From assembly GCA_018398815.1 (NCBI GenBank), contig CM031602.1:102038511-102102510 (forward strand): a DNA stretch of 64,000 bases. Direction: 5' to 3'. The stretch comes from Conus ventricosus (taxonomy: Eukaryota; Mollusca; Gastropoda; Neogastropoda; Conidae). The position numbers were made by a program, and so were the translations under genes. The notes beneath the pieces were generated by a model, which was given only the letters and a program-made list of their open reading frames with translations, was not told the DNA's origin and did no database searches. How positions within the stretch are numbered: position 1 is the first letter of the stretch; the number at the start of each line of letters is the position of its first letter. Shown here one piece after another: positions 54,815-64,000 of this stretch.

Positions 54815-55498
54815 ATGGACAATACGAAGTACAAAATATATTATTCTCCTAAAGGGTATTGGAAAGGAAAGACTGCTATTGAAAAACTAAGTAAAGCTGC
54901 TAGAGTGTCTGAATCAGATGCGAAAGACTGGCTTTCAAAACAGGCAATTTGGCAAATATATCTGCCTGCTCCAAAAAGAATAATAAGGCCTCGATTTGTT
55001 AACTCAGTTCCAAATGACACCCACCAGATGGACTTGCTGTATCTTCCACATGACAAAGTTAGAAGACAAAAGATTAAGTATGCTCTGACAGTTGTTGACA
55101 TGGCTTCAAGGTATAAAGACGCTGAACCTTTAACAGATAAAAGCTCAACTGCTGTGGCTGTGGCTTTACAACAAATATACATGCGAGGCCCATTAAAGTA
55201 TCCTAGGATGATTCAAGTTGATGATGGAAAAGAGGTTAAAGGCTATGTAAACCAGCTGTTTTTAAAACATCATGTTACAGTTAAGAGAGGATCCCAGGCA
55301 ACCATCGATCACAAGCCCTAGTAGAAAACTTTAATAAGAATCTGGCTTAACGCCTATTTTACCTATCAATATCACAGAGAAATTATGGACACTACGAAGT
55401 ACAGAGAACGCAACACAGAATGGGTTAGGAGATTGCCAGCAGTCTTACGCGCCATGAACAATGAAGAATGTAAAGCAACAGGCCTTAAACCAGTAAAG
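54815..55498 (+). pseudogene. Polinton integrase, C-terminally truncated (copy 4)
   Basis: Starts MDNTKYKIYYSPKGYWKGKT, 168 open residues: SESDAKDWLSKQAIWQIYLP, first catalytic Asp in HQMDLLYLPHDKV, VVDMASRYKDAEPL and second catalytic Asp in IQVDDGKEVKG. One lost G near 55290 shifts frame before the catalytic Glu block (LVENFNKNL). A TAA replaces a Glu codon after NLA. The gene is cut at 55498 after LKPVK, so the chromo/SH3-like tail seen at 28715 is gone. Confidence 0.93.
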
Positions 55499-55500
55499 TT

Positions 55501-56717
55501 GTTTCATGTGTCGTAAAAATAGACTAGCTGCATGGGACCTCTGTAAATCTCTGGGCGTTTGTGTTCCCCATCTGACCTAACAACATAAAACGAATAAGAA
55601 CAGATCTGATGGTAGGTTAATAAGGTTGTTTTTTGTTCTTGTTGAGGGCCGTAGTACGCGGCAAGATTGATTCAAAGTCAGCATAAACCACGTATGGACT
55701 CACCTGCATTTTGCGTACATTCTTAAAACTAACTTTAGACCCTGGTTTAGGTGTGAGGAGTTTGGTTTCGCAGTCTACAAACTTTTGCAATGTTTCTTAT
55801 GACTGGAAGCTGCTTCTATAGTGGGGATTCTGACCAAACATCTTCTACAAAGCTCTTGTTTGCTGAATGCTTTGTAGCATAGGCTAACAGTCTGCTTATT
55901 GTTCTGATTAATACATAATGACTCTTTGTACTATCAGCAAAAAGTATCAAGTCTACATGATTCTTAAGTGGTTCACCTAAAGTAGGGGCGTTGGGAGAAA
56001 TCCTTAGAGGCACTAGATTGTCTTCTACAGACCATGTGTATACGTTTATGGTGATTGGTTTGTTTTGCTCTTCAAACTGAGATATACCTTCTATACTCAC
56101 TGGAAAGGTTATGTTATCAAAGTTCAGGCTATCTCTGTATTGTTCATAATTGGAGACTCTGTTTGCATGATTTTTAACAGGATGTAAATGTGCTAAAACA
56201 CACCACATAAAACACATGCTGTCAGAATTATGTATGTTTAAGACTGCTCGTTTTAACTCTAACTCTTTGGGAGAGGAAGGTAAGAATTAGCAACTATAGG
56301 ATAGAACTTTGTTGTTTCAATTTGATTTCAAGGACTGTCCCTTCAGACCATCCAGAACCCCTTAACTTTGCTTCCTCACTTGCATGGTTAAACTGTGTAA
56401 GCATGTGATCAGCCCAGTTAGAATTAAAGTTGCGATAGCTAATAATTTCTTTCTGTTTAGTTGAAACCCAGACTTCCATGTTACTATCATCAGGCGTTAT
56501 ATAATCAATCAGAATGGCCACAACACTTTACTGGTGGCTCACGTTGAAGAAACTCTGGGATTTTACTGATAGCATGTGTCACGCTTTCATGAACGTTTGT
56601 AGGGTTAATAATATTCATGTCTACTTCACTAAACGTATTGCTTAATTGTTTGTCTCTACCAAATATTTCTTCGATCGTATATAGTTTTCAATCCTCAAAT
56701 TTACTTGTGGTCGTCAT
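55501..56717 (-). pseudogene. Polinton PolB, N-terminal third (copy 5)
   Basis: From 56717 it matches copy 4: TPTNVHESV-like start, MEVWVSTKQKEIISYRNFNS, then open frame CFMWCVLAHLHPVKNHANRV, YRDSLNFDNITFPVSIEG, NVYTWSVEDNLVPLRI and SHYVLIRTISRLLAYATK. The exonuclease box VYADFE is near 55680. Cut at 55501. It retains 130 residues that are broken in copy 4. The TGA near the start is shared with copy 4. Confidence 0.9.
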
Positions 56718-56787
56718 TTTTAAAAGCCACAATATTTACGTAAATTAAAAAAAAATAAATGTATATAAAAGTAAGTAAAACGCGCTT

Positions 56788-57050
56788 TTATTCTTCGCCC
56801 AAGCGTTGCAACACTTCAAGACACGTTAACCTTACAATAACACCTGCTATATCCTAGCTTTTTCTGAATCACTACAGTCAATGTTCATTACTTTGATTGC
56901 TTCATCAAATAGTTCACTATGATCTTTTATTATATTGTTTACATCATTCTCAAAACCAAATTCACTAAAATCAATGTTTAATACTTTCATTGTTTCGTCA
57001 AATAGTTCATTACAATTCTTTAAATCAGATTCACTGTGTTCGACAGCCAT
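56788..57050 (-). pseudogene. Small acidic repeat protein (copy 5)
   Basis: MAVEHSESDLKNCNELFDET, eight residues shorter near the N-terminus than copy 4, with the same duplicated ELFDE..KV.NID motif. A one-base change near 56855 shifts the last 20 residues, whose bases still match VLQRL.EE. Confidence 0.7.
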
Positions 57051-57087
57051 TTTAAAATCTAAAATAAATAAAAAAATAATTGTAAAT

Positions 57088-57288
57088 TCAGCTATTATTC
57101 ATAGTCCTTTCTAATCGTAAAACCTGATCTTCATTAAAACGAGTAGCTACTCCTTCAGGGCTGGTAGAAGCAGTCAGATTAACATCTTCAGGAGCCATAT
57201 TATCAAATAAAATGGCAAACAACTTTATAACCGGTTTGGGCCAAGAATCTGGTATTTTACTGATGGCCTGCTTCACGCTTTCTCGCAT
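57088..57288 (-). CDS. Short ORF upstream of the acidic protein (copy 5)
   Basis: 66 residues, MRESVKQAISKIPDSWPKPV. Its first part resembles the PolB N-terminal HESVAHAISKIPESL, suggesting a partial duplication of that segment as a stand-alone peptide. The rest (KLFAILFDNMAPEDVNL) has no known relative to me. Coding status uncertain; no second copy in the window. Confidence 0.4.
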   Translation of the reverse strand: MRESVKQAISKIPDSWPKPVIKLFAILFDNMAPEDVNLTASTSPEGVATRFNEDQVLRLERTMNNS

Positions 57289-57340
57289 ATTTATACGCTC
57301 AAAAAGATTAGTAATTAATTCTTCAAACCTGCTCTTTTAA

Positions 57341-58056
57341 CCCCCCACCGGGGTCTGCCCTGGGGGACCTGGGTGGGGAGTCTTATTTTTTTAGTTCTCA
57401 GGGTCACCCTCTTGTGCCCTTGAGGTGGGACATTGTTTTAAGTGGGCTTTCTTTTTCTGTTTTTTTTTTGTGTTTTTTCTGCCTACCCATGGTTCTTTCA
57501 CCTGCATTTCTCTTTCAACATTCTCCTTTAATCTGCAGTTTCCTGTTTCGTCTATCTTCTGCCTTTACGGATCTTTATCCTATTCGTTTCCTTTTTTCAC
57601 AAGTCTTCTGTTGCACTTTCTATTTTCTCTGTGGCCTCTTGGTCCACCGTGTTGACCGTGCGGTGCGACCCGTGTCAGGGCCAGAATGGTGTCCTGGTGG
57701 TTTAGAGGGATTCGGAGTAGGATCCGCTCCCCTCAACACGCCACTTTGGCCAGACTTCCCCTAGACGGGGGGCAGCATAAGGCCCAATGCTGTCAACGGT
57801 CACCTTCACAGTGTAGGCATGGCATGGGTCAAACGTGTGCCACATTGCTTGCCCTGGAAGCCAGGTGAGGGGCCTCCTGTCCTTTCCCGGCAGTTGGTCA
57901 TGAGCCTGGTGGATGGGGTGGAGTGCGTGTCACGCGGTGTATACCTGCACTATAAACCCGGTGTTTCCCTTTGCTGGAGAACCGCTTAGGGGCATCGTCC
58001 TTTTGGGCACTCGATGGCAGGTGGGGAGTAGGGGAGGTGAAGTTTCTTCATTTATT
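57341..58056 (+). other. LINE 5'UTR
   Basis: No coding pattern; GC-rich, with a T-rich portion at 57445-57620. By position an internal promoter would be expected here. Frames across it are not conserved-looking. Confidence 0.6.
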
Positions 58057-59491
58057 ATGTCATCTAAACAAATACCCCCTAACAAAAAGAGAAGAAACGA
58101 TGATGGACATGGCACGCTTATGGACGAGACTGTGAGTAGAGATTCAGATTCAGATGAAGAGATAAGAGAAGTGGCAAAGACAAAGGGTATCCAAAACACA
58201 TGGCCAAGCTTCCTTTTAGTGGAAGCAAAAGATCCAAAAGAATCCATTGCTCGGATTTCTCCGTTTGCTGTTTGCAAGTGGTTCGAGGTAGTTTCGTCAA
58301 CAGGATTTAAAATGATTAAAAGACTCCGATCTGGTAGTTACCTTCTTCACTGTGCTACGGAAGTGGCGTCTTGGTTGCTGCTGAAAAGGGATGATTCTCA
58401 ACTCATGCACATCACAGTTAAGGTTTCCATTCATCCCTTTCTCAACTACTCGAAAGGGGTAATCAGATGTGCTGACTTGGCTGGAGTTGCTGAATCAGAA
58501 ATTCGGACTGAGATGGAAAGTCAGGGTGTTCTGCAGGTCCATAGAGTTAAAATATCCAAAGGAAGTGACTTAATTGAAACTAACACGCTATTCTTGACTT
58601 TTGCTATGCGATCTCCCCAGAGTTTGTCAAAGTGGGTTATGTCCGAGTGAAAGTTACGCCTTTTGTACCATCTCCTTTGCGGTGTTTCAAGTGTCAATGC
58701 TTTGGGCATTCCAGACGAGCTTGTCGGGGTCAGGAGATCTGTCGTGACAGTGGACAGAAGAAGCATGATGAATCTTGTACAAATGCTGTATACTGTGTCA
58801 ATTGTAAGGGTGATCATTCATCAAATTCAAAAAGTTGTCCAGTGTGGAAAAAGGAATGCGAGATTCAGAAAGTAAAGATTGAGAGGAAATGTTCCTTTCT
58901 TGAGGCTAGAAGGTTAGTGGAGACCAGGACTCCTTCGGCTGCTACTTATGCACAGAAGGTGGTTAACGATCCTGCGAACCGGTCATCAGGTGATGATCTG
59001 GGAGCAGCTCCATTCACTGCTCTAGAGAAGAAATTGACAGAATTGTTGTCATCGGTTTTGGATCGGCTTACCATACTTGAACAATCAGTTGAGGTTTTGT
59101 CTCAGAAATGCAATAGTGTTCCGTCCAGCAGTGTACAACAGGCTTCAGTCCCTGCTGGTGAGGGAAGAAGTGTTTCAGTTGTACAACGTGCTGTGGATCA
59201 GAGGTCAGGGGTGAAGGATCGGAGGAAAGAGATGTCCCTCGCTCACAGGCCAATAACAGCAGTACGAGACAGGCACGCAGTGAGGAGCGTCCTTTCCGGG
59301 CTCCAGACCCTCCTAGGGGAAAATCTCGAAGTCAGGTATTTGGTGCAGCAGGTTTCAGTCCAGTAAGAGCAAATTCCAAGCATGGCAACAAACAACTTAG
59401 AAATTTATCAGGAGCATCGGCTTCTGATCTTGTCTTGAAGAACCGTTTTAGTTCTTTGGTGGACAGTGAAGTTTCTGGAGAAGAGGGATGA
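58057..59491 (+). pseudogene. LINE ORF1, gag-like RNA-binding protein
   Basis: Start at MSSKQIPPNKKRRNDDGHG, preferred over an upstream Met at 57913 because the basic start fits the family and the upstream part looks like UTR. An RRM-like part (residues 50-190) precedes zinc knuckles: CFKCQCFGHSRRAC, a second with its second Cys changed to Ser (CRDSGQKKHDESC) and CVNCKGDHSSNSKSC. A predicted coiled coil follows (LEKKLTELLSSVLDRLTILE). It would coat LINE RNA. Shifts near 58625 and 59280 break it; the end is VSGEEG and TGA. Confidence 0.85.
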
Positions 59492-59515
59492 TAGATATTC
59501 TTTTAACAATCTAAT

Positions 59516-60945
59516 ATGGACATACTCCAGTGGAACATAAGGGGAGTTAAAGCAAATTGTCGTCACCTTGAGCTATTATTGACAGAGTATAGATCTTCGG
59601 TAATTGCTCTTCAGGAAACCCTTTTAACTGCAAGTAAGAAGCATGACATTCCTGGTTTCTCCTCCTTACTCAAGCCAGCTTCTGCAGACTTTTCAAGGAG
59701 AGGCGTTTCTCTTTATATTCATAATTCGGTACTACATACAGAAATTCCACTTCAGACGGATCTGGAGGCAGTGGCAGCTCGTATCTCGTTAAACAAGGTC
59801 GTTACGATATGTTGTTTGTATCTATCTCCATCTTCTGTGATTTTGAAGAGTCAGTTGGATGGTTTAATTTCTCAGCTCCCTCGCCCATTTCTTTTATTGG
59901 GTGACTTGAATGGCCATTATCCACAGTGGGGAAGTAACTGCACCAATTCTCAAGGGAAAGTTCTTGAAGATTTTATATCGGATCATGATCTCTGTCTTCT
60001 GAATTCAGGCTCACCGACCTTTTGTTCTCCTTCTGGTTCTTTGACTCACTTGGATTTGTCCATTTGTGACCCTTCCTTATTTTTGGACTTAGAATGGCAG
60101 TTTCATACGGACCTAAGCGGGAGTGATCACTTTCCGATTTTTATTTATTTTACGAAGCAAATGCAGGAGTCCCCTCGGGAAACATGGAAGTTTCGCTCTG
60201 CAGATTGGGAGACTTTATCAGCAACAGATTTTAAGTAGACTGCCTATGAATCTGTTGCGGAGTTATGATGATCCTGTTTTGCAGTTCACTAAAGTGATAG
60301 TAGCGAGTGCTAAGGAAGCTGTTCCCAAGTCCCGTGATAAACCAAATGATGTCAAGTACCCTTGGTATGATAAAGAGTGCAAAACTTTGAAGGGTAAGAG
60401 AAAAGGTGCTCAAAGACTGTTTGCTAGGTTTCCTTTGGTGGGGAACAAAGTTAAAATCAGGCGTATAGGGCTAAGTGTCGATATACTTTTAAAACTAAGA
60501 AGAAAGAATCTTGGAAAATTTTTTTGTTCAAATCTGTCCTTTAAGGAAAGTCTGGAAACTAATCCGTAAGATTAGGGAAAGTCGGCTACATCAGTTATAA
60601 AATGTTTGCAAGTAAATGGATCGATTATTACTAATAAAAAGGAGGTTGCTAACTTGTTAGCTGTTACGATCCATCAAAATTCGTCAGCTGATCATTATTG
60701 CAAGGAATTCCAGCGTATCAAAAGATCAGCTGAGTCAAAATCTTGTTCCTTCGAGCCAGATAGTTCTGAGGATTACAACTGCTTTTTCAGCATGGATGAG
60801 TTAAAGAACGCCATTTTGAAAGCCAACAACTCAGCTCCTGGACCAGATGACATTCATTATCAATTTATTCAACATTTGCAAGCTGAGGGTTTAAATGTGT
60901 TGTTGTCTCTGTTTAATCATGTTTGGTGTTCGGGGCATTTTCCAC
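59516..60945 (+). pseudogene. LINE ORF2: APE endonuclease and start of RT
   Basis: Endonuclease 59516-60238 is one open frame: MDILQWNIRGVKANCRHLEL, the catalytic Glu in VIALQETLL, LLLGDLNGHYPQWGSN (Asp and Asn) and LSGSDHFPIF (Ser-Asp-His). It nicks target DNA for reverse transcription. Frame shifts from 60225 onward lead to NSAPGPDDIHYQFIQH (60828) at the RT entry. The gene is cut by the LTR insertion at 60945. Confidence 0.9.
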
Positions 60946-63126
60946 TGTCACGAGTTTGTCACGAGGCCTACGACGTTCGACCCACCTAGGGTGGCGGAAT
61001 TACTTATTTGTTTATTGTCGTTGCTGTTGTCGTGTACCCGTCCCTTAGTGTGGCTTGTGGTGCGGTTGCACCTTGGTATAGTTCAGCTCAACTTCGGTTT
61101 GCCTTCTCTCTCTCTCTCTAATTCCACCGCCCGTGCTATTCATCCTGCAAGTTCACGGGTGGCCGGTACCTTTCTCTCGAACTTTCTGTCTATCGGCCTC
61201 TCGCCTGTCTTTTTACCTGTCGCACGTGCTTCGTTTTTTTTTTTTAGTTTGAAGTATGCTCACTCTGTGACGCAGCATGGCATGTTGGCCGCCATTGCTG
61301 AGGGAGGTTAGCTCTTCACTCGAGCGGAAGATGTCTCTGGGAGCGCCTGCTCCAGTCTCGGTTCCTTACCGTATCATCGAGAGTACAGTCAGTACTTTCA
61401 ATTCCTGCAGTCGGCCTGTAGGAGAGGGACATCGCTTCTTCTGTTTCCGCATCTTCGCCTCTGTCCTCTCGACTGGACAGAGGGTAGAGAGAGTCCTTTG
61501 ACCCGCCTCTTCGGGGTCACCCACGGGTAGAGGTAAGCATCGTTTCGGGGTCTGTTTGTTTTGATTTGTCGTTGTTACCCGGCTTAGTCTCGCTTTTGCG
61601 AAAATTTTTTTTTTTTTTTCGAAATTGTAAGAGAAATATTGTGTGAGACCTTTTCTCTGGTTAATTCCATCTTTAACCTGGCCATTCTAAATTATTTCCA
61701 AAATTCTTTCTCCTGTTTTGTATCTGGTGATGCGGTAGTCGGTGGGGAAGGGAGAGAAAACCCGGTGATCAGGGTTTGGAACTTGCTTGGTCTCGCTCGG
61801 TCCGCCCCCGTCCCCATTCGCCGGACTTTTATCCTTCGGCCACCGTCTGTTTGTGTGTGCAAGGAAAACGAGTTTTATGTTCACGAGCGTGCGTACGATG
61901 ATTTGTCGTTCGGATGCGTGGTTGGAAATTGTGTTATTTTGAAATGTGTTTATAAAATGTGACAGTTGTGCCATTGAATATTATTTGCAAAAAGTGGTGG
62001 GCAGTTATTAAGCGATGTCGCTGTGTTGATTTATTTCCTAAGGAAGGAAAAACGTTAAGCAGTGGGGTGAGAGAAGGGTGAAGATAATTCATATTTGTTT
62101 TATAAAACCCGTTGATTTAATGCAGTCTTTTTTACCTGCATCGTGTGAGAAGACTTGATTCAATGGGTTTTCTGTGTGCGTTGAATACACTTCCCCTCGC
62201 CCATCATGCAGTGGCTAAGACTTGACAGCAATGGTCAGACGGTACTGACGGCAGGGTTCCAGTACCCTTCTTCCTTCTCCTTTCTTCTTCTTTTCCTCCT
62301 CTCCGACTCTCCTCCCAGCTACGTCCTCCCCCCTCCCGGGGGCTTTCACCTGGAGCACGATCTGGATGGTGCCACGTACTGGTCGAGGCCACGTTCTGGC
62401 TGAGACCACGGACGGGATGGTGCCCCCACGCTGATCGAGGCCACGCCTTGGTCGGGACCGAGGGCTGGTTAGAGACGCCCGCCGTCTTGACTGGCCGGCC
62501 TGGACCCCGTCCAGGACCTCCAGTAACAGCTACGTCCCCACCCCCCCCCCCGCCGGGACACGCTCTTCACTGCCCGCTTGGAAGTCGAGGGTGCGGCTTT
62601 GGGCGACTCCCTGCGAGAACCAACCCGGCTCGGAGCACCTAGTGCGACAGGGTGGCTCCCTGCGGACTTGGCAGGGACAGGGATGTGGACGCACTCCATG
62701 GTGTGAGAAGGGACGACTGGAAATATTTCCTTTAATTGTGTGTTTGTCATATGTGCTGGAATGCTGTAATTATGATCATGTGCGTCGTATGGCGAAATAT
62801 TTATTTATAATCGTGCATGTTGTGGGTGCGGGAGTGCTTGATTGTGATTGTGCATGTTGTGTGCGTTGAAGTGCTTGATCGTGATTGTGCATGTTGTGTG
62901 CGTCGGAGTGCTTGATCGTGATTGTGCATGTTGTGTGCGTTGGAGTGCTTTATTGTGATCGTGCATGGTGCGTGTGTTGGAATGTTTATTTGGCTGGTGT
63001 GAATAAATGGGTGTTGTATCGTAATCTTTATTGTGTGGTCTCTTGCGGAGCGTGTGAGGTCAGTCACTCCCTTCACTCCACCTAGACGATCCTGTCAGGG
63101 CAGACCTCCAGGGGTCGGTCGTGACA
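60946..63126 (+). repeat. 5' LTR, 2181 bases
   Basis: Begins TGTCACGAGTTTGTCACGAG and ends GGTCGGTCGTGACA; the outer TGTCACGA and TCGTGACA are inverted repeats. A TATAAAA box lies at 62100-62106 and AATAAA at 63002-63007. The length is unusually long for an invertebrate Gypsy LTR. No gene recognised inside. Confidence 0.82.
62815..62999 (+). repeat. 37-base tandem repeat, five units, in the LTR
   Basis: Units start GCATGTTGT at 62815, 62852, 62889, 62926 and 62963, an exact 37-base spacing. Each holds GTGCTTGATCGTGATTGT with few changes. It lies just 5' of the AATAAA signal. Confidence 0.95.
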
Positions 63127-63130
63127 ATTG

Positions 63131-63148
63131 TGGGGGCTCGTCCGGATG
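63131..63148 (+). other. Primer-binding site, tRNA-Pro type
   Basis: TGGGGGCTCGTCCGGATG begins four bases after the LTR end. It matches the tRNA-Pro primer site of murine-leukaemia-type elements (TGGGGGCTCGTCCGGGAT) except near the 3' end. Confidence 0.85.
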
Positions 63149-63571
63149 TGAGGGGCTCTGGCTGTCTCTCTCTCGTTTCGCAGAGTACCTGTTTAGTTTT
63201 GTCTGTTTTGTATATGTTTAGTCAGTTTGTCATGTTTGTTCGTGGGTGGTTGGCTGGGTGACTCTAGAGTGAAGGGAGTCTTTTGGTGGCCTGAGGGAAC
63301 TTCCGGCGTGACTCGGGAGTCGAGGTGAGACCGAGGGGAGTCGACCGCGTCCAGACCTCCTTCCGCCGGGTACCTCACGCAGGTACGGCCGTAAGTCTTG
63401 CCCTTCTGTTGCCGCTCAGTCTTCCATTCCTGTGTTGTATTTAGCCAGTTCTTGTTTTTTTTTTTTCTCTACGGGTTGTTGAGTACAGGGGGTTGTATTG
63501 GACGCTAGTGTTTTTTTTTTTCCTCCTCCGGATTCCGTCTGCTAGGTTTTGTTTTGTTATTTTTTGCGGCC

Positions 63572-63728
63572 AGCCCCACCGCACTGTTGCTCGTGCTGTA
63601 GAGCGCGGTGTTGCCAGAGTGGGGGCAGCCGGACATAGTTTTTTTTTTTTTTTTTTTTCGGTGAGCCCCACCGCACTGTTGCTCGTGCTGTAGAGCGCGG
63701 TGTTGCCAGAGTGGGAGCAGCCGGAACT
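63572..63728 (+). repeat. 92-base tandem duplication in the leader
   Basis: AGCCCCACCGCACTGTTGCT at 63572 recurs at 63664. About 62 bases match nearly perfectly, each followed or preceded by a T run. It lies between primer site and gag. Confidence 0.92.
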
Positions 63729-63850
63729 TGTCCTTACACACGCACACACACACATACACAATATTTCACACGCCCCTAAAATATTTGTTTTTTTTTCTCT
63801 AGTGGAATTGTTTTTCCCCTGTATTTGGAAAACTGTAGGATATTGTTGTC

Positions 63851-63991
63851 ATGGCGACGTCCGGCGCTGGTGGTATGGCGACGCGGGCGTCGAAGAAGAA
63901 GGGTATTCAAAATGTTACTGTAGTCCCTACTATTAGTACCAGTACTTCGACTACGGTAACTTCTACCTATTCCATTTGCTGTAGCAGGTAG
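63851..63991 (+). CDS. Start of gag-like frame
   Basis: ATG at 63851 opens MATSGAGGMATRASKKKGIQ, Ala/Thr-rich and basic, ending at a TAG at 63989 after 46 codons. This is about where gag should begin. It may be a broken gag, a short leader ORF, or a base error; the window ends nine bases later. Confidence 0.4.
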   Translation: MATSGAGGMATRASKKKGIQNVTVVPTISTSTSTTVTSTYSICCSR

Positions 63992-64000
63992 CCAGTGAGT

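Larger units (their letters stand above)
45370..55498 (+). mobile_element. Polinton copy 4
   Basis: Longest run of Polinton genes: MCP C-terminus (+), ATPase (+), MSRGP (+), membrane protein (+), coiled-coil protein (+), acidic small protein (+), PolB (+), GRVAAG protein (-), MDCDEL protein (-), two small membrane/coiled-coil proteins (+), integrase (+). The left end is cut by the TA microsatellite inside MCP. The right end is cut inside integrase at 55498, where copy 5 starts in opposite orientation. No terminal inverted repeat seen. Confidence 0.9.
55501..57340 (-). mobile_element. Polinton copy 5, 5' end of the PolB block
   Basis: Minus-strand fragment with three genes: a 66-residue ORF, the acidic repeat protein and the PolB N-terminal third. 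It is joined tail to tail with copy 4 at 55498-55501, with AAA shared at the join. At the other end it meets the Nimb 5' end at about 57341. Confidence 0.85.
57341..60945 (+). mobile_element. Nimb/I-like LINE third copy, 5' end to early RT
   Basis: The only copy here with a 5' region: a 5'UTR (57341-58056), a gag-like ORF1 and ORF2 endonuclease plus early RT. It is interrupted at 60945 by an LTR element. The 5' boundary is placed where Polinton homology stops and a GGGGTCTGCCCTGGGGGACC segment starts. Confidence 0.85.
60946..64000 (+). mobile_element. LTR retrotransposon, 5' part, running off the window
   Basis: Inserted in the Nimb RT. Complete 5' LTR, a tRNA-Pro type primer site, a leader and the first codons of a gag-like frame. 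Family not proven without pol; Ty3/Gypsy is likely from the primer site and LTR termini (TGTCACGAG...GTCGTGACA). Confidence 0.8.

Noticed and set aside
61639..62410. Short ORFs inside the long LTR
   Set aside because: No domain, several overlapping frames, and non-coding position within an LTR.

Overview
This is a repeat-dense piece of an animal nuclear genome, assembled with one 100-base gap of N at 6326-6425. I found no intact host gene, no tRNA or rRNA and no CRISPR array. The mobile-element mix (L2-like and I/Nimb-like LINEs, Ty3/Gypsy elements, a Tc1/mariner element and Polinton/Maverick elements), together with the long CA, GA and TA microsatellites, suggests an invertebrate. A mollusc is my best guess, from the style of the Polinton, Nimb and Tc1 proteins; this is inference.

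The main content is a cluster of broken Polinton/Maverick elements, which are virus-like DNA transposons. Their hallmark genes are all present in pieces: protein-primed family B DNA polymerase (PolB), retrovirus-type integrase, A32/FtsK-type packaging ATPase and the double-jelly-roll major capsid protein (MCP). About ten smaller genes travel with them. Five blocks are seen. Copy 1 is 6774-13256 plus 28471-31453, one element split by 15 kb of later insertions. Copy 2 is 31709-33917 (capsid block only). Copy 3 is 37004-41941, a clearly diverged second lineage. Copy 4 is 45370-55498 (MCP C-terminus through PolB to integrase). Copy 5 is 55501-57340 (PolB N-terminal end, inverted against copy 4). 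Nearly every gene carries frameshifts or stops, so these are fossils, but comparing copies recovers gene borders well. The genes alternate strands, with 24-75 base divergent spacers and ATGA or tail-to-tail overlaps, a compact viral-style layout.

Region by region: 1-6325 holds an AACGG-rich tandem array, microsatellites and a decayed L2-like LINE. 6774-13256 is the left part of Polinton copy 1. 13257-28470 is a nest: two tandem 5'-truncated Nimb LINEs, the second carrying a complete 8.45 kb Gypsy element (16631-25081, pol order integrase before reverse transcriptase) and a 1.5 kb Tc1 element with an intact transposase (26405-27904). 28471-33917 is the rest of copy 1, a small MITE and copy 2. 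34520-36415 is a satellite of about 365 bases. 37004-41941 is Polinton copy 3, flanked by 41-base direct repeats with a hairpin at one end. 42400-45369 is microsatellite DNA plus an inverted array of 628-base units. 45370-57340 is Polinton copies 4 and 5, joined at a microhomology. 57341-60945 is a third Nimb with its 5' end, interrupted by a second LTR retrotransposon whose 2.18 kb LTR, tRNA-Pro primer site and leader run to the window end.

In a live Polinton, integrase inserts the linear DNA, PolB copies it by protein priming, and MCP, the other structural proteins and the ATPase would build and fill a capsid. Here these roles are inferred from family knowledge; no copy in the window looks functional.
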